From positions 434,001-498,000 of the forward strand of contig JAJGRE010000002.1 in NCBI GenBank assembly GCA_021083345.1: a stretch of 64,000 nucleotides of DNA. The letters are read 5' to 3'. The position numbers and the translations under genes are program-made. This document shows, piece after piece, positions 53,088 through 62,094 of the stretch. The notes below the pieces were generated by a model. That model ran no database searches, was not told the DNA's origin, and worked only from the letters and a program-made list of their open reading frames with translations. This DNA comes from Calditrichales bacterium MX18-03 (lineage in GTDB: Bacteria; Bacillota; Clostridia; Lutisporales; Lutisporaceae). Numbering within the stretch: the first letter of the stretch is position 1; each line of letters starts with the position of its first letter.

Positions 53088-54482
53088 CTATTCAGCGCTC
53101 TGCGGCAGGTGTATAATGAATTCCGTACCTTCTCCCAATATGCTTAGAACGGCAACCGTCCCTTTGTGCGCTTCAATTATTGCCTTCACGATGGTCAAGC
53201 CGATGCCGGAACCCCCTGTCATCCTGTTTCTGGATTTATCCGCACGGTAAAACCTTTCAAATATATGCTCAATATCGTCCTTGGAGATACCCAAACCGCT
53301 GTCTTTCACTCTGATAACGGTTTCAGATCCTTCTCTGGCCGTGCTGATTTCAACGTTGCCGCCTTCATTGGTGTATTTAAGCGCATTGGACAGCAGATTC
53401 ACCAGCACCTGGCTGATCTTGTCCCGGTCAGCATAAAGCATCTGCATTTCACCCTGGTAGCTGATTCTTATGCGTTTGCTGAAAAACTCGTTCTCAAAAT
53501 TCTGCAGTATTCGCTTAATCAGCTCCGTGATATCAAAATCCGATTTATTCAATATCAGGCTCTCACTTTCGTACCTGGAAAGCTTTTCAATATCACCCAC
53601 CATCCTATTCAGCCGCATGGTCTCCTCATGGCAGCTTCTCAGGGTTTCCTCATCCGCTTCCATCACAGCATCTATCATTGCCTCCAAATGGCTTTGCAGA
53701 ATAGCAAGCGGGGTTCTGAGCTCATGGGCAACATCTGCAGTCAGCCTTTTTCTCAGGCTTTCCTGGTTCTGCAGCGTTCCAGCCAAGCCGTTGACTGTTT
53801 CGATCAATTCGCTGAGCTCCTTGGTGTTTGACCTTTCGAAGCTTCTGTCGGAATAATAGCCTTTGGCTATGGAGCGTGCTGTGTGTATTACACGGACAAT
53901 GGGGCGGGATAAGCGGTTTGACATAATGACGCCGAATATTAACGCGATAAACAGGGAAAACAGGCCGACACCCATATGCGCCTTATTAAGCGTATTTATA
54001 AACAGTAAATCGTTATCCGTGTAATAAAAAGGGCCATAGTACCCGATATCAACCGTTCCGATGCTTTCTCCGCCTGCAGTCAGTGAAAAGCTGTTTTCCA
54101 GAAATCCGCCCTTCCAATTGGGATAGCGGCTGATCATATTTTCCGAAAGATGTGCGATAATCTGCTCACACCGGCCGTTATTATAAGTCATCGCATCCCA
54201 GACCGGTTTGCCGGCGCTGTCATTTATCTTAATGATCAAACCTTGCTCCAATGCACTTATGCCAATATTTTGTATCACGCCGGTCTCCCATTTTCCGTCT
54301 GCTTCATATTGTTTTTCTATCATATCCACAATTCTGCTGTTTTTTTGTTCCTGATTCTGCATGACATAGTACCTGAACTGCTTTTCCAAAAAGAAATTTG
54401 AAACGATACTGATCAGAAAAACGCATATGGCCGCAACTGCAATGTGTGAAAGGGATAGCTTCGTTCTCAGACTATGCTTCAT
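53088..54482 (-). CDS. Sensor histidine kinase 2
   Basis: A 464-residue paralogue of kinase 1 (12500). Helix (about 12-32), sensor domain with MISRYPNWKGGF and GYYGPFYY, second helix (about 165-188), HAMP, HisKA (DVAHELRTPLAI), HATPase_c (NALKYTN, DSGLGIS, GGSGIGLTI). The start at 54482 directly follows the regulator stop (TAAATG). It belongs to an operon with an HMA protein, fitting a copper-type sensor. Confidence 0.88.
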   Translation of the reverse strand: MKHSLRTKLSLSHIAVAAICVFLISIVSNFFLEKQFRYYVMQNQEQKNSRIVDMIEKQYEADGKWETGVIQNIGISALEQGLIIKINDSAGKPVWDAMTYNNGRCEQIIAHLSENMISRYPNWKGGFLENSFSLTAGGESIGTVDIGYYGPFYYTDNDLLFINTLNKAHMGVGLFSLFIALIFGVIMSNRLSRPIVRVIHTARSIAKGYYSDRSFERSNTKELSELIETVNGLAGTLQNQESLRKRLTADVAHELRTPLAILQSHLEAMIDAVMEADEETLRSCHEETMRLNRMVGDIEKLSRYESESLILNKSDFDITELIKRILQNFENEFFSKRIRISYQGEMQMLYADRDKISQVLVNLLSNALKYTNEGGNVEISTAREGSETVIRVKDSGLGISKDDIEHIFERFYRADKSRNRMTGGSGIGLTIVKAIIEAHKGTVAVLSILGEGTEFIIHLPQSAE

Positions 54483-55184
54483 TTAATCACCACCAAACCG
54501 GTATCCTACACCATGTACCGTCAGGATATAACATGGCGTTTTGGGATCTGTTTCGATCTTCTGTCTTAGGTTTTTAATATGTGAGTCAATGGTGCGGTCA
54601 AACCCATAAAAGTCTTCGCCTAAAGCGATGGTAATCAGTTCATCCCTGGTAAATACCTTTTGAGGGTATTTGACCAGGGTTGTCAGAATTTTATATTCAT
54701 TGGGCGTCAGATTAAGGACTTCTCCCTGCTTCTTGACCTCATGCTTCTGATAATTGATAATCAAGTCCTCATTATAAAAAGATAGGGTGTTGCACAACGG
54801 CACGATATCTTCTGCGCTTCTTCTGATCAATGCTGCGATGCGTGCTACCAATTGCCTGGGGCTGAAAGGCTTGGTCATGTAATCATCAGCACCGATGTCG
54901 AGCCCCTTCAGAATATCCTCTTCCTCAATTTTTGCAGTCAACATGATAATCGGTACGCGCGACTTTTTTCGCAGCCGTTTGCAGACATCTTCACCCGGGA
55001 CATCCGGCAGCATCAAATCCAAAATAACCAATGCCGGATTTACTTTCTCAAAAAGCTGCAAGGCTTGTTCCCCGTTATAGGCCTCATATGTAACATAACC
55101 GCAGTTTTTCAGATATGACTTGATGACGGTTACAATTTTCTCTTCATCGTCTACAATCAACACCTTTATTTCACTTGGCTGCAT
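54483..55184 (-). CDS. OmpR-family response regulator 2
   Basis: A 233-residue regulator: LIVDDEEK, Asp in LVILDLMLPD, MLTAK, TKPFSPRQL, and a winged helix with LTPNEYKILTTL and TIDSHIKNLRQKIE. Its operon (HMA protein, this gene, kinase 2) has operator site f1 upstream, so it is likely autoregulated. It is the best candidate to bind the direct repeats. Confidence 0.9.
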   Translation of the reverse strand: MQPSEIKVLIVDDEEKIVTVIKSYLKNCGYVTYEAYNGEQALQLFEKVNPALVILDLMLPDVPGEDVCKRLRKKSRVPIIMLTAKIEEEDILKGLDIGADDYMTKPFSPRQLVARIAALIRRSAEDIVPLCNTLSFYNEDLIINYQKHEVKKQGEVLNLTPNEYKILTTLVKYPQKVFTRDELITIALGEDFYGFDRTIDSHIKNLRQKIETDPKTPCYILTVHGVGYRFGGD

Positions 55185-55199
55185 ATACTCACTCCTCTG

Positions 55200-55559
55200 C
55201 TAAAATCTTGCAACACCATTGGCCAGTAACAGCAGGACCGTACCGGCCAGGCCGATGCAAAGCGCCCATTTCAAGGCTTTCTTAGTCCTATGCCTGCCCT
55301 TCGGCATTTTTGAATCATGGAGATGATTAAACTCTTCCATGGTCAGTGGCGTAAAGCCCTTAAACCGTATAATTTGTTTCAATTCTTCCAGACTTATGCG
55401 GTTTACATCAAAGGCTACGTATATTTTCGAAGTATCAAGGCTTGCTGTAACCTCTTTCACACCTTGGATGATTCCCAATGCGCTTTCGATTCTGTTCCCA
55501 CAGCTTGTACTCGTCATCCCTGTGACAGGGATAACTTCCTTAATCATTCTTGTTTCCAT
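55200..55559 (-). CDS. HMA-like protein with altered metal motif and a membrane anchor
   Basis: A 119-residue protein, start at 55559 (METRMIKEVIPVTGMTSTSC). An HMA-like fold (residues 5-72) reads GMTSTSCGNRIESAL: the first Cys of CxxC is Ser17, leaving only Cys20. A basic linker (KGRHRTKKALKW) leads to one C-terminal helix (about 96-114). It might be a sensor partner or a crippled chaperone. It is the first gene of the two-component operon. Confidence 0.8.
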   Translation of the reverse strand: METRMIKEVIPVTGMTSTSCGNRIESALGIIQGVKEVTASLDTSKIYVAFDVNRISLEELKQIIRFKGFTPLTMEEFNHLHDSKMPKGRHRTKKALKWALCIGLAGTVLLLLANGVARF

Positions 55560-55611
55560 ACTACCGCTCCATTCCATTCCTATTTGCAATGAAGTCGCTC
55601 CTAGTGATCTT

Positions 55612-55644
55612 ATCATAACAAGAAATTATGGAGATTTTATGACG
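55612..55644 (-). promoter_or_regulatory. Direct-repeat operator/promoter (site f1)
   Basis: On the minus strand CGTCATAAAATCTCCATAA (55644-55626), 8 nt, TATGAT (55617-55612). It drives the HMA-regulator-kinase operon. Confidence 0.8.
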
Positions 55645-55671
55645 AATTAAGAATAGTATTTGTCCTGTTTT

Positions 55672-55704
55672 CTTCATAAAATCTCCATAATTTTTACATA
55701 TAAT
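55672..55704 (+). promoter_or_regulatory. Direct-repeat operator/promoter (site f2)
   Basis: On the plus strand CTTCATAAAATCTCCATAA (55672-55690), 8 nt, perfect TATAAT (55699-55704). No gene follows on this strand; a terminator ends at 55768, giving a predicted short RNA. Confidence 0.8.
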
Positions 55705-55710
55705 AAAAAC

Positions 55711-55768
55711 AGTGCTAATATTTTTTTCAAACTTTCTCCCCATTGTCTTTCGCAATGGGGTCTTTTTT
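55711..55768 (+). ncRNA. Candidate small RNA, about 58 nt
   Basis: Start predicted from the -10 element of site f2; end at the terminator CCCCATTG-(loop)-CAATGGGG-TCTTTTTT (55738-55767). The body has no open frame of useful length. An exposed CTTTCTCCCC could pair with Shine-Dalgarno sequences. It is inferred only from promoter and terminator. Confidence 0.5.
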
Positions 55769-55786
55769 ATATGGCTCTATAAAGCA

Positions 55787-55808
55787 AATGCCGCTCTTAA
55801 GCGGCATT
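55787..55808. terminator. Terminator after the DUF2318 gene
   Basis: AAATGCCGCT pairs with AGCGGCATTT, T-rich on both sides; it lies just beyond the stop at 55812 on the minus strand. Confidence 0.65.
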
Positions 55809-55811
55809 TTT

Positions 55812-56354
55812 CTACTTTTTCCATTTTTTGAAGTATTCACTGTTGTCTGATAAAAAGGCCTTGGAAATGACGATTTTTTCACTGTCCTCCGTTTTGTTTT
55901 CAGACATTACAGGTACCGGATTACAGCCATTCTTGATTTTTTCTATGTCATCAATCCGGAATACATTACCACAGTTCTGGCAGACCACTTTGTCTCCCTG
56001 CTGCTCGTAGTAACCGCGCCCTGAATCAAAGCATACCTGACAAGTGTTAAGTGCCGTTCTTACCGTACCGTCACTTGCCTTCACAGCGATGACCTCCATG
56101 TAGATTCCATCTGCTTTGTAAGGATAAAACTTAACCTTTTCCGTTACTTCACTTTTTTGAATCGTTAAATCTTCGCTGCTGCCTGCCGCATTATTCTGCT
56201 CTTGTGTTATTTCACCCTCGGCAGCAGCTTGCTTCCCATCTGCATTTTTGAAAGTAAAAATCAAAATGACTGCGACAAGGAGGATGCCTGCAAGCATTAT
56301 ACCCTTATTGATGCCCGACTTTTTTTGCGCCTTATTTTTATTCTGTTTACTCAT
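55812..56354 (-). CDS. DUF2318 (FtrD-like) membrane-anchored protein
   Basis: A 180-residue protein with one N-terminal helix (about 19-37), a linker, and a domain containing TALNTCQVCFDSGRGYYEQQ and CQNCGNVFRIDDI. The paired CxxC motifs are those of DUF2318/FtrD-like proteins, found with iron- or copper-uptake and cupredoxin systems. It has operator site g upstream and stands alone between copper clusters. Confidence 0.85.
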   Translation of the reverse strand: MSKQNKNKAQKKSGINKGIMLAGILLVAVILIFTFKNADGKQAAAEGEITQEQNNAAGSSEDLTIQKSEVTEKVKFYPYKADGIYMEVIAVKASDGTVRTALNTCQVCFDSGRGYYEQQGDKVVCQNCGNVFRIDDIEKIKNGCNPVPVMSENKTEDSEKIVISKAFLSDNSEYFKKWKK

Positions 56355-56390
56355 ATTATTACCACCTCTGAATTTTTCTTTTCAAATGAT

Positions 56391-56423
56391 ACTATAACAG
56401 GTATTTATGAAGATTTTATGAAG
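56391..56423 (-). promoter_or_regulatory. Direct-repeat operator/promoter (site g)
   Basis: On the minus strand CTTCATAAAATCTTCATAA (56423-56405), 8 nt, TATAGT (56396-56391), ahead of the DUF2318 gene. The repeat is identical to site b. Confidence 0.8.
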
Positions 56424-56445
56424 GAATTGCGCCTCCATTAAACGA

Positions 56446-56474
56446 AGAGGCGTCTGATTTAACTGACGCCTCTC
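56446..56474. terminator. Hairpin at the end of the oxidase operon
   Basis: GAGGCGTC pairs with GACGCCTC across a 10-nt loop, with a weak T run on the minus strand, just after the oxidase stop at 56480. Confidence 0.55.
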
Positions 56475-56479
56475 TCTAT

Positions 56480-58147
56480 TTATTCAGGTTTGTTGACCGG
56501 GTTATTGGGATCCGGTTTATATACTGATTCAAAGTCCGTATATATCACAGCTTGCATCATGCCTGCCGACGCATGGTGCAATTCGTGGCAGTGCTGCACC
56601 CAGTTACCGGTATTGTCTGCATTGAAGGCTACTTCATACGCCTCTCCAGGCTTGATCAACAGCGTATCCTTGATTATTGCCGCACCAGTCAGAGGCATTC
56701 CATTCCTGGAAAGCACCTGGAAGAAGTGGCCGTGCAGATGCATCGGATGATCCACCTGGCTGTTGTTGATATAAGTAAGCTTCACCACATCTCCTGTCTT
56801 GACCTGAAGCGGCGGTAATTCCTTGAAGACCTTTCCGTTAATTGTATATTTCAGGGTGTTGTCCGCCGTATCAGTTCCCAGTTCAACCCGCTGGTCCACA
56901 GAATAGCTTTGCTCAAGGCTGAATTTACCTGTTCCCGGACTGCCGTAATTAAAGAGATTAAACACTGGAAATTCGGCAATCAGAGGCTCACTTACCCTAT
57001 TGCCGGTTCCATCCGTCACATTAAAGGGGATCTTTAACTGATCGTTATATGCGTTGTCATCATGAGCGTCGATTACAAAGCTGTCACCTGAAGCAACGGT
57101 AAATTCAACATCGTATCGTTCTCCGGGCGCTATCATGATAATCTGATCCTTTATCAAAGTTGCATCGTTGATATCTTGTCCATCGGTACTTACGACCTTT
57201 ATATCCTGTCCCGGAATATGAATGCCATGGGTCCGGTAGCCTGCATTGATGAACCGCAAATGGACCACTTCACCAACCTTGGCTTCAAGCGGTGTTATCA
57301 GCTCGGCTGATTTTCCGTTTACCGTATAGATGTCATACATATAGGCCATCATTTGCTCCTCTTCCATAACCTGATCACCGCCGGCTGCCGGCATTGTCAT
57401 GACGCTATGGCTGCTGTCTGTCGAAGCCGACATATCCGTTCCGTTGTGTCCGCCTGTTTCGCTGTCTCCGCCCACACCCGCCTCGGGATTTGACATCCAC
57501 TCGTCCAGTATCAGCGAGTAATCCCTGTCTATCCTTCCTTGATCCGCCGGCTCTACGATAAGTGCCCCATAGAGCCCCTTATCCACTTGCTTTGCACTCT
57601 CCTGGTGGGAATGATACCAATAGGTACCCGGTACATCCGCAGAAAATTCATAGACAAAAGTTTCACCTGGACCTACTGCATCCTGATTAAGCCCGGGTAC
57701 GCCGTCCATTGCACTCTTCAGCGGGTATCCGTGCCAGTGGATGGTTACAGGTTCTCTAAGATTGTTTTTCAGTTCAACCTGCACAAAATCCCCTTGCTTT
57801 ACCCGAATCTCGGGACCGGGAACATTTCCGTTAAAGGTCCAGGCTGCCATGCTCATGCCATCCTTCAGCCGGATATTGGTTTCAAGTGCTGTCATTTTAA
57901 ACTGTTTTATAGGTTGTCCCTGCCTTGGCTTCACTATCCCTCTTGCATAGTCATGCTTACCGGCTTTTGCAGCATCTGCCGGCGTTCCGGACATGTTATG
58001 CGGATTGCTGACCGGCGTAGCCGTCTCGCTTTGCTGTACAGCAGCTTGTCTGCTGTACAGCATTTGCGTCCGGTTAAAGGTTATCACTGCAAAAACAACC
58101 ACCACCGCTGCAATCAAAGCCAAAATAATGATTAATCGATTGCCCAT
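56480..58147 (-). CDS. Multicopper oxidase
   Basis: A 555-residue secreted or anchored oxidase: an N-terminal helix (5-25), then three cupredoxin domains. All four ligand motifs are present: HWHG, HSHQ (YWYHSHQESA), HPMHLHGHFF and WVQHCHELHHASAGMM. So type 1, 2 and 3 copper sites should be complete. A Met-rich loop (VMTMPAAGGDQVMEEEQMMAYM) interrupts domain 2, as in cuprous oxidases such as CueO. It probably oxidises Cu(I). It is last in cluster II, starting 4 nt after the Met-rich gene stop and with no clear ribosome site, so it depends on coupling. Confidence 0.92.
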   Translation of the reverse strand: MGNRLIIILALIAAVVVVFAVITFNRTQMLYSRQAAVQQSETATPVSNPHNMSGTPADAAKAGKHDYARGIVKPRQGQPIKQFKMTALETNIRLKDGMSMAAWTFNGNVPGPEIRVKQGDFVQVELKNNLREPVTIHWHGYPLKSAMDGVPGLNQDAVGPGETFVYEFSADVPGTYWYHSHQESAKQVDKGLYGALIVEPADQGRIDRDYSLILDEWMSNPEAGVGGDSETGGHNGTDMSASTDSSHSVMTMPAAGGDQVMEEEQMMAYMYDIYTVNGKSAELITPLEAKVGEVVHLRFINAGYRTHGIHIPGQDIKVVSTDGQDINDATLIKDQIIMIAPGERYDVEFTVASGDSFVIDAHDDNAYNDQLKIPFNVTDGTGNRVSEPLIAEFPVFNLFNYGSPGTGKFSLEQSYSVDQRVELGTDTADNTLKYTINGKVFKELPPLQVKTGDVVKLTYINNSQVDHPMHLHGHFFQVLSRNGMPLTGAAIIKDTLLIKPGEAYEVAFNADNTGNWVQHCHELHHASAGMMQAVIYTDFESVYKPDPNNPVNKPE

Positions 58148-58151
58148 GGCT

Positions 58152-58862
58152 CTACATCATGCCCATTCCGCCGCCTGAGCCGCCGCTCATTGAGCCGGAA
58201 CCGCCACTCATAGAGCCACCGCTCTGGGGCATGCTGTTCTGCATCATATTGATCTGCTGCTGCATCATCATCATTTGCTGCTGCATTTGGTTCATCATCT
58301 GCATCATTTGCATTTCATTGGGCATCCCCATACCGTTCATCGGCATGTTACTCTGCATTGGCATATTCATACCGTTCATTGGCATATTGCCCTGCATTGG
58401 CATATTCATACCATTCATCGGCATGTTACCCTGCATATTGCCCATTTGCATATTGCCGTTCATGTTCATATTTCCCTGAGTGCTCATACCACCTTGCATG
58501 TTCACCCCTTGCATGTTCATATTTGCCATATTGTTTTGCTGCATCGCCTGTTGCTGCATTTGTGCATTGTAGCCGCCCAAGCTGCTGTTTGATATCAATC
58601 CCAGCACCGCCATGCTGACCAATATGCCTATGAAAGAGAAAACTGCCAATTTAAACCATCCATTGTTTGCCATAATAAAACCTCCTAAATTTTTATTCAT
58701 AGATCTGTTATTATTTTTCATAACCGTTTGTCCTGGCTTTTTACTGCTTCCCCGGCTTGTGATAAAGCCGATGAATCCCCACAAGGCCAGACCGGAACCC
58801 AGAAATAAAAGCACCAGCAGGACAAACATATACAACTGACCCAGCGAGCCCAGAATACTCAT
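58152..58862 (-). CDS. Met-rich membrane protein, cluster II
   Basis: A 236-residue frame starting at 58862 (MSILGSLGQLYMFV) after AAGGAG. Layout matches the cluster I gene: helix 1 and a basic linker (about 1-58), then MANNGWFKLAVFSFIGILVS (helix 2) preceded by AGGAGG and ATG at about 58671, and a Met/Gln/Asn tail with repeated MNGMNMPMQGNM. The internal start again suggests two products from one frame. Confidence 0.8.
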   Translation of the reverse strand: MSILGSLGQLYMFVLLVLLFLGSGLALWGFIGFITSRGSSKKPGQTVMKNNNRSMNKNLGGFIMANNGWFKLAVFSFIGILVSMAVLGLISNSSLGGYNAQMQQQAMQQNNMANMNMQGVNMQGGMSTQGNMNMNGNMQMGNMQGNMPMNGMNMPMQGNMPMNGMNMPMQSNMPMNGMGMPNEMQMMQMMNQMQQQMMMMQQQINMMQNSMPQSGGSMSGGSGSMSGGSGGGMGMM

Positions 58863-58874
58863 TTGTTTCACTCC

Positions 58875-59222
58875 TTACTTGATCCAAACTATTCCCAGTA
58901 TGACTGCACCGCCTATAATGAAGGGAAGCAGGAGGAAAATGGCCGCGGTCGTCAAATAGCTTAACTGAAAGATAATGGGGGACTGACCCTGGTGATGGCT
59001 GTGCATTTCACGCATTTGCTCCTGGTATTCCATACCGTTGATCAGGTCATAGATTGTAATACCGGACAAATGCTTTCCCTTCATCATGTTTCCCATGCTT
59101 GTATCCATCATGGATGCCTTAGGCCCTGCCGGAGCGTTCCAGAGCAGGAACAATACGCTGATGACAAGTGCGGTGAAAATAAAAGCCAGCCGCCAGAAGT
59201 TAATTTTCTTTTTGTTTAGCAT
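58875..59222 (-). CDS. Small two-helix membrane protein (Met/His loop), cluster II
   Basis: A 115-residue protein. I use ATG 59222 (MLNKKKINFWRLAF), 8 nt after GGAGG, over ATG 59228. Helices near both ends, and a loop with MMDTSMGNMMKGKH and MREMHSHHQG. It corresponds to 37813-38169. Confidence 0.75.
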   Translation of the reverse strand: MLNKKKINFWRLAFIFTALVISVLFLLWNAPAGPKASMMDTSMGNMMKGKHLSGITIYDLINGMEYQEQMREMHSHHQGQSPIIFQLSYLTTAAIFLLLPFIIGGAVILGIVWIK

Positions 59223-59523
59223 AGGCATCCCTCCGCTGCATCAATCTGACCCCAAAACCCATTAGAAGACTGACGATCATAACCGGCACTGCAATCCTTG
59301 AAGAAAGCGCTATAACCGAAGCAACCATTCCGCGTCCTTCCATGTTCATGATGACACCCATCATGGAGTTGTCCATGGCGTTCATCATCCCCATCATGAA
59401 CCTCATGACTTCTGCTTCTGAGGGACCCGGTTTCAGAATCGAAATGACAACACCGGCTGCCAGGAAGAAGAAAAAGATTGCCATAAACCAGACAAACACC
59501 TTAAACCATGGTTTTTGAAGCAT
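59200..59523 (-). CDS. Small two-helix membrane protein with Met loop, cluster II
   Basis: A 107-residue counterpart of 38162-38464: MLQKPWFKVFVWFMAIFFFF at the start, a loop MRFMMGMMNAMDNSMMGVIM, then a second helix. It overlaps the next gene by 23 nt. Function unknown. Confidence 0.75.
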   Translation of the reverse strand: MLQKPWFKVFVWFMAIFFFFLAAGVVISILKPGPSEAEVMRFMMGMMNAMDNSMMGVIMNMEGRGMVASVIALSSRIAVPVMIVSLLMGFGVRLMQRRDAYAKQKEN

Positions 59524-59535
59524 GTTCTCAACCTC

Positions 59536-60012
59536 CTATGCTTTCTGCTTTCTGCTGTCCGCCTTTTTCGGCCAGGTAAGCGCATGACATTTCATGTAAA
59601 TGTGCCATATGACGCTGGCCAGGGCAATGTATGAAATATACTCATGTACAAACAGAGCAAATCCGATACCTGCCATATTGAATTCGATACAGATCCAGAT
59701 CAGCGCACCTGTGATTATCAGGATCAGCGTAACGATGAAGGTGAACAGTTGGTAACCGCTTCTCCCTATAACGTGCCACGCCAGATATTTATTGTCATTT
59801 CTAATGCTTCGCCATACTTCATAAACAATGGAAGCCAGAGTCACAATCACAAACAGGCCTGCCGACAGTCGATGGACATAATCTGCAGTTGCATAGCTGA
59901 AATTCAATATCCATCCGTATTTAGCCCCAACCATGGCGAACCCGCTGATAGCAAGCAAAGCCCATAATATGGCATATAGCCAGTGAACAACGAAGTCAAA
60001 CCGGATATTCAT
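59536..60012 (-). CDS. Four-helix b-type cytochrome-like protein, cluster II
   Basis: A 158-residue paralogue of 38461-38937, with the same five histidines (10, 47, 123, 137, 143) in the same places: FDFVVHW, YVHRLS, FVHEYIS, IWHIYMKCH. The exact match of length and histidines shows the two copies are under selection. A two-heme quinone/electron-transfer role is likely. Confidence 0.78.
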   Translation of the reverse strand: MNIRFDFVVHWLYAILWALLAISGFAMVGAKYGWILNFSYATADYVHRLSAGLFVIVTLASIVYEVWRSIRNDNKYLAWHVIGRSGYQLFTFIVTLILIITGALIWICIEFNMAGIGFALFVHEYISYIALASVIWHIYMKCHALTWPKKADSRKQKA

Positions 60013-60022
60013 GGTTCTCTCC

Positions 60023-60658
60023 TTATCCTACGTCTTTACCGCAATTAGGGCAGCATTTCCATTCTGTTTTCAGTTCCAAACCACAGCCTGCACACTGTGC
60101 TGCAGCTGCCTGTCTTCTGAAGTCAAGCTTCACGTAGTTTTGCAGGATATAAGCTGTTATGCCGGTGAAAAGCCCTAGTACCGAAATAACCAAAAGCAAC
60201 TTTACCAAAAGGGTGAGAAGACCGGATAGGCTAAAACCGCTCATATTGCTGTAGTGATTCCCGTATCCGCTCCCCATCCCGAAAAGTCCGTTAAAGACCG
60301 GCAATACCAAAGTTAATGCAAGGACTATCAGAATGATGATCGATGCTATTTTCAAAATCGGATCACGCTTTATTGTATCAATCATTTTTATTTCACTTCC
60401 TCCAAACAGATATTTCCTTGCCAATCTGACAACCGTCATGATGCCTATAACCAGGACAGCTATAAGCAGCAGCTTTACAAGCAGGGCTATGATATAACTC
60501 AGCGTAGCGTCCAGCGAATACCCGCCGGACATGCCATGCTCCATTCCACCGGTGTTTCTCCCGAACATCACGTTGAATGCAAAGCCGAATCCCAGTATCC
60601 CGAGCAGTATAACGGCAATCGTTTTTAACAGCGGATCATTCTTTATGCTTTCCCACAT
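60023..60658 (-). CDS. Membrane protein with duplicated KxDP module and zinc ribbon, cluster II
   Basis: A 211-residue protein. MWESIKNDPLLKTIAVILLGILG and MIDTIKRDPILKIASIIILIVL are the two module starts. The C-terminus has CAGCGLELKTEWKCCPNCGKDVG, the zinc ribbon shared with three other proteins of the window, which is lacking in the cluster I counterpart. Confidence 0.75.
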   Translation of the reverse strand: MWESIKNDPLLKTIAVILLGILGFGFAFNVMFGRNTGGMEHGMSGGYSLDATLSYIIALLVKLLLIAVLVIGIMTVVRLARKYLFGGSEIKMIDTIKRDPILKIASIIILIVLALTLVLPVFNGLFGMGSGYGNHYSNMSGFSLSGLLTLLVKLLLVISVLGLFTGITAYILQNYVKLDFRRQAAAAQCAGCGLELKTEWKCCPNCGKDVG

Positions 60659-60689
60659 CTTGCATCTCTCCTTTCTCGATGTCCCTTCT

Positions 60690-61949
60690 TCATGCCTTTC
60701 GTGACGGGGAGGTTTTCAGCAAGCTGAATACATAACCTAGAATTCCGAGAATGAAGATTGTCACGAAGATGACCAATACGATACTGATTACAGACTGCAG
60801 ATTAAGATTGCTGAACAAATTGCCATACAAACCGGCAGATGGTGCTGTTGCATGGTTCATGACTGAAGCGTCTGCTGCTGCAGTATTCACAGAGTTAATG
60901 TAAGTCTGCGCGGTATTGGCTGTCAGTATCGCTTGCTTCGTCAGGCTATCGCCCAACAGGTTCAGCGCCGCTACGCCGTTAGCCAGCTTATAAATGCTCT
61001 GATGGATCTTGCCCATCCGCTCTTTGTCATATACCAAACCGTTCTGGGATATATAGGGGTTGAGATTAACCAGATTTGCCGACTCGTTGATATAATTCAG
61101 CGCCTGGCTTAATTTGTTTTTGCTCTGTAAGGTCAATGTATATTGGTTTGCATAGTATTGAGCCGGGTTCAACACATTGACGCTGGCATTTTCAGCCTGC
61201 ATGATAAACTCATTTTTCAGCTGATCCAAAAGCTGCATACCCACCGCTAACTTATACAAACCGGAATGCAGCTGTTCCATTTTGGCCGGATCATATTTTG
61301 TTCCCATATCCATCGTCGTGCTCATTGTGCTGCTGTCAGGCTGCGCCATGGTTGTATTGCTGTTCTGCGGGAATATGTTGATGGTGGTATTTCCCTGCAC
61401 TCCCGGTATCTGCGTTGCACCCGGCTGGATACCTGGCAGTGCGGCACCTGCTGCCTGTGCTCCGTTTTGCCCTGTCATACCGCTCATATCCGGCATGCTC
61501 ATGTTGCTGTCGTTACTTGCAACTGCTGCTTCACTGACTGCATAGGGATCCAAAGTCATCAACTCAACGGCTTCTTTCAGAGCAGCGATAGCACCGTCCA
61601 GATTGTCCTTATTCTTGATTGCCAATGCGGTTATCTCCGTGGCCGCACTTAAGCCTGGCTGCCCATTGACGTTCTGCTGCGCATTGCTGTTCTGTCCACT
61701 GTTTGCAGTACCATGCTGCATTCCTTGTTGTGTGTTGCTTGCCGTACCATCCTGCGAACCCGGTTGATTCTGAGCCGCATTCGTATTGGTATTAGCCGGC
61801 TGTACGGACTGTTCAGCCTGAGCGGTATTGTTTCCCATTCCCGCATGACTAAGATCAGGGTTCAGATAGCTGTAACCGATATACCCAAGTCCGCCGAATA
61901 TTACGATGAGCAAAACAAATACTAAAAAACCGTTAATGAATTTTATCAT
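60690..61949 (-). CDS. Membrane-anchored repeat protein, cluster II
   Basis: A 419-residue protein; start at 61949 (MIKFINGFLVFVLLIVIFGG) set by GGGGGAATGC, rather than a start 54 nt upstream. N-terminal helix, Gln/Asn-rich linker, then two units of the type NKxxLxxAIxxLKEA-EL-xxDPYA ... MEQLHSGLYKLAVGMQLL and a C-terminal helix near 395-415. It matches 39696-40856 and opens cluster II behind site h. Confidence 0.77.
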   Translation of the reverse strand: MIKFINGFLVFVLLIVIFGGLGYIGYSYLNPDLSHAGMGNNTAQAEQSVQPANTNTNAAQNQPGSQDGTASNTQQGMQHGTANSGQNSNAQQNVNGQPGLSAATEITALAIKNKDNLDGAIAALKEAVELMTLDPYAVSEAAVASNDSNMSMPDMSGMTGQNGAQAAGAALPGIQPGATQIPGVQGNTTINIFPQNSNTTMAQPDSSTMSTTMDMGTKYDPAKMEQLHSGLYKLAVGMQLLDQLKNEFIMQAENASVNVLNPAQYYANQYTLTLQSKNKLSQALNYINESANLVNLNPYISQNGLVYDKERMGKIHQSIYKLANGVAALNLLGDSLTKQAILTANTAQTYINSVNTAAADASVMNHATAPSAGLYGNLFSNLNLQSVISIVLVIFVTIFILGILGYVFSLLKTSPSRKA

Positions 61950-62033
61950 TGTGCATTCCCCCTTTTTTCTTTTTTCATTTTTCAATGACTTCCAGGAAAA
62001 CAATAACGATGCACGTCTTTCACCGATGCTTCC

Positions 62034-62066
62034 ATTTTAGATTTTAAATATGTAGAATTTATGGAT
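62034..62066 (-). promoter_or_regulatory. Direct-repeat operator/promoter (site h)
   Basis: On the minus strand ATCCATAAATTCTACATAT (62066-62048), 8 nt, TAAAAT (62039-62034), ahead of membrane cluster II and the oxidase. Confidence 0.7.
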
Positions 62067-62094
62067 TTCTGATTTTTTTGTGGGGATTGCAAAA

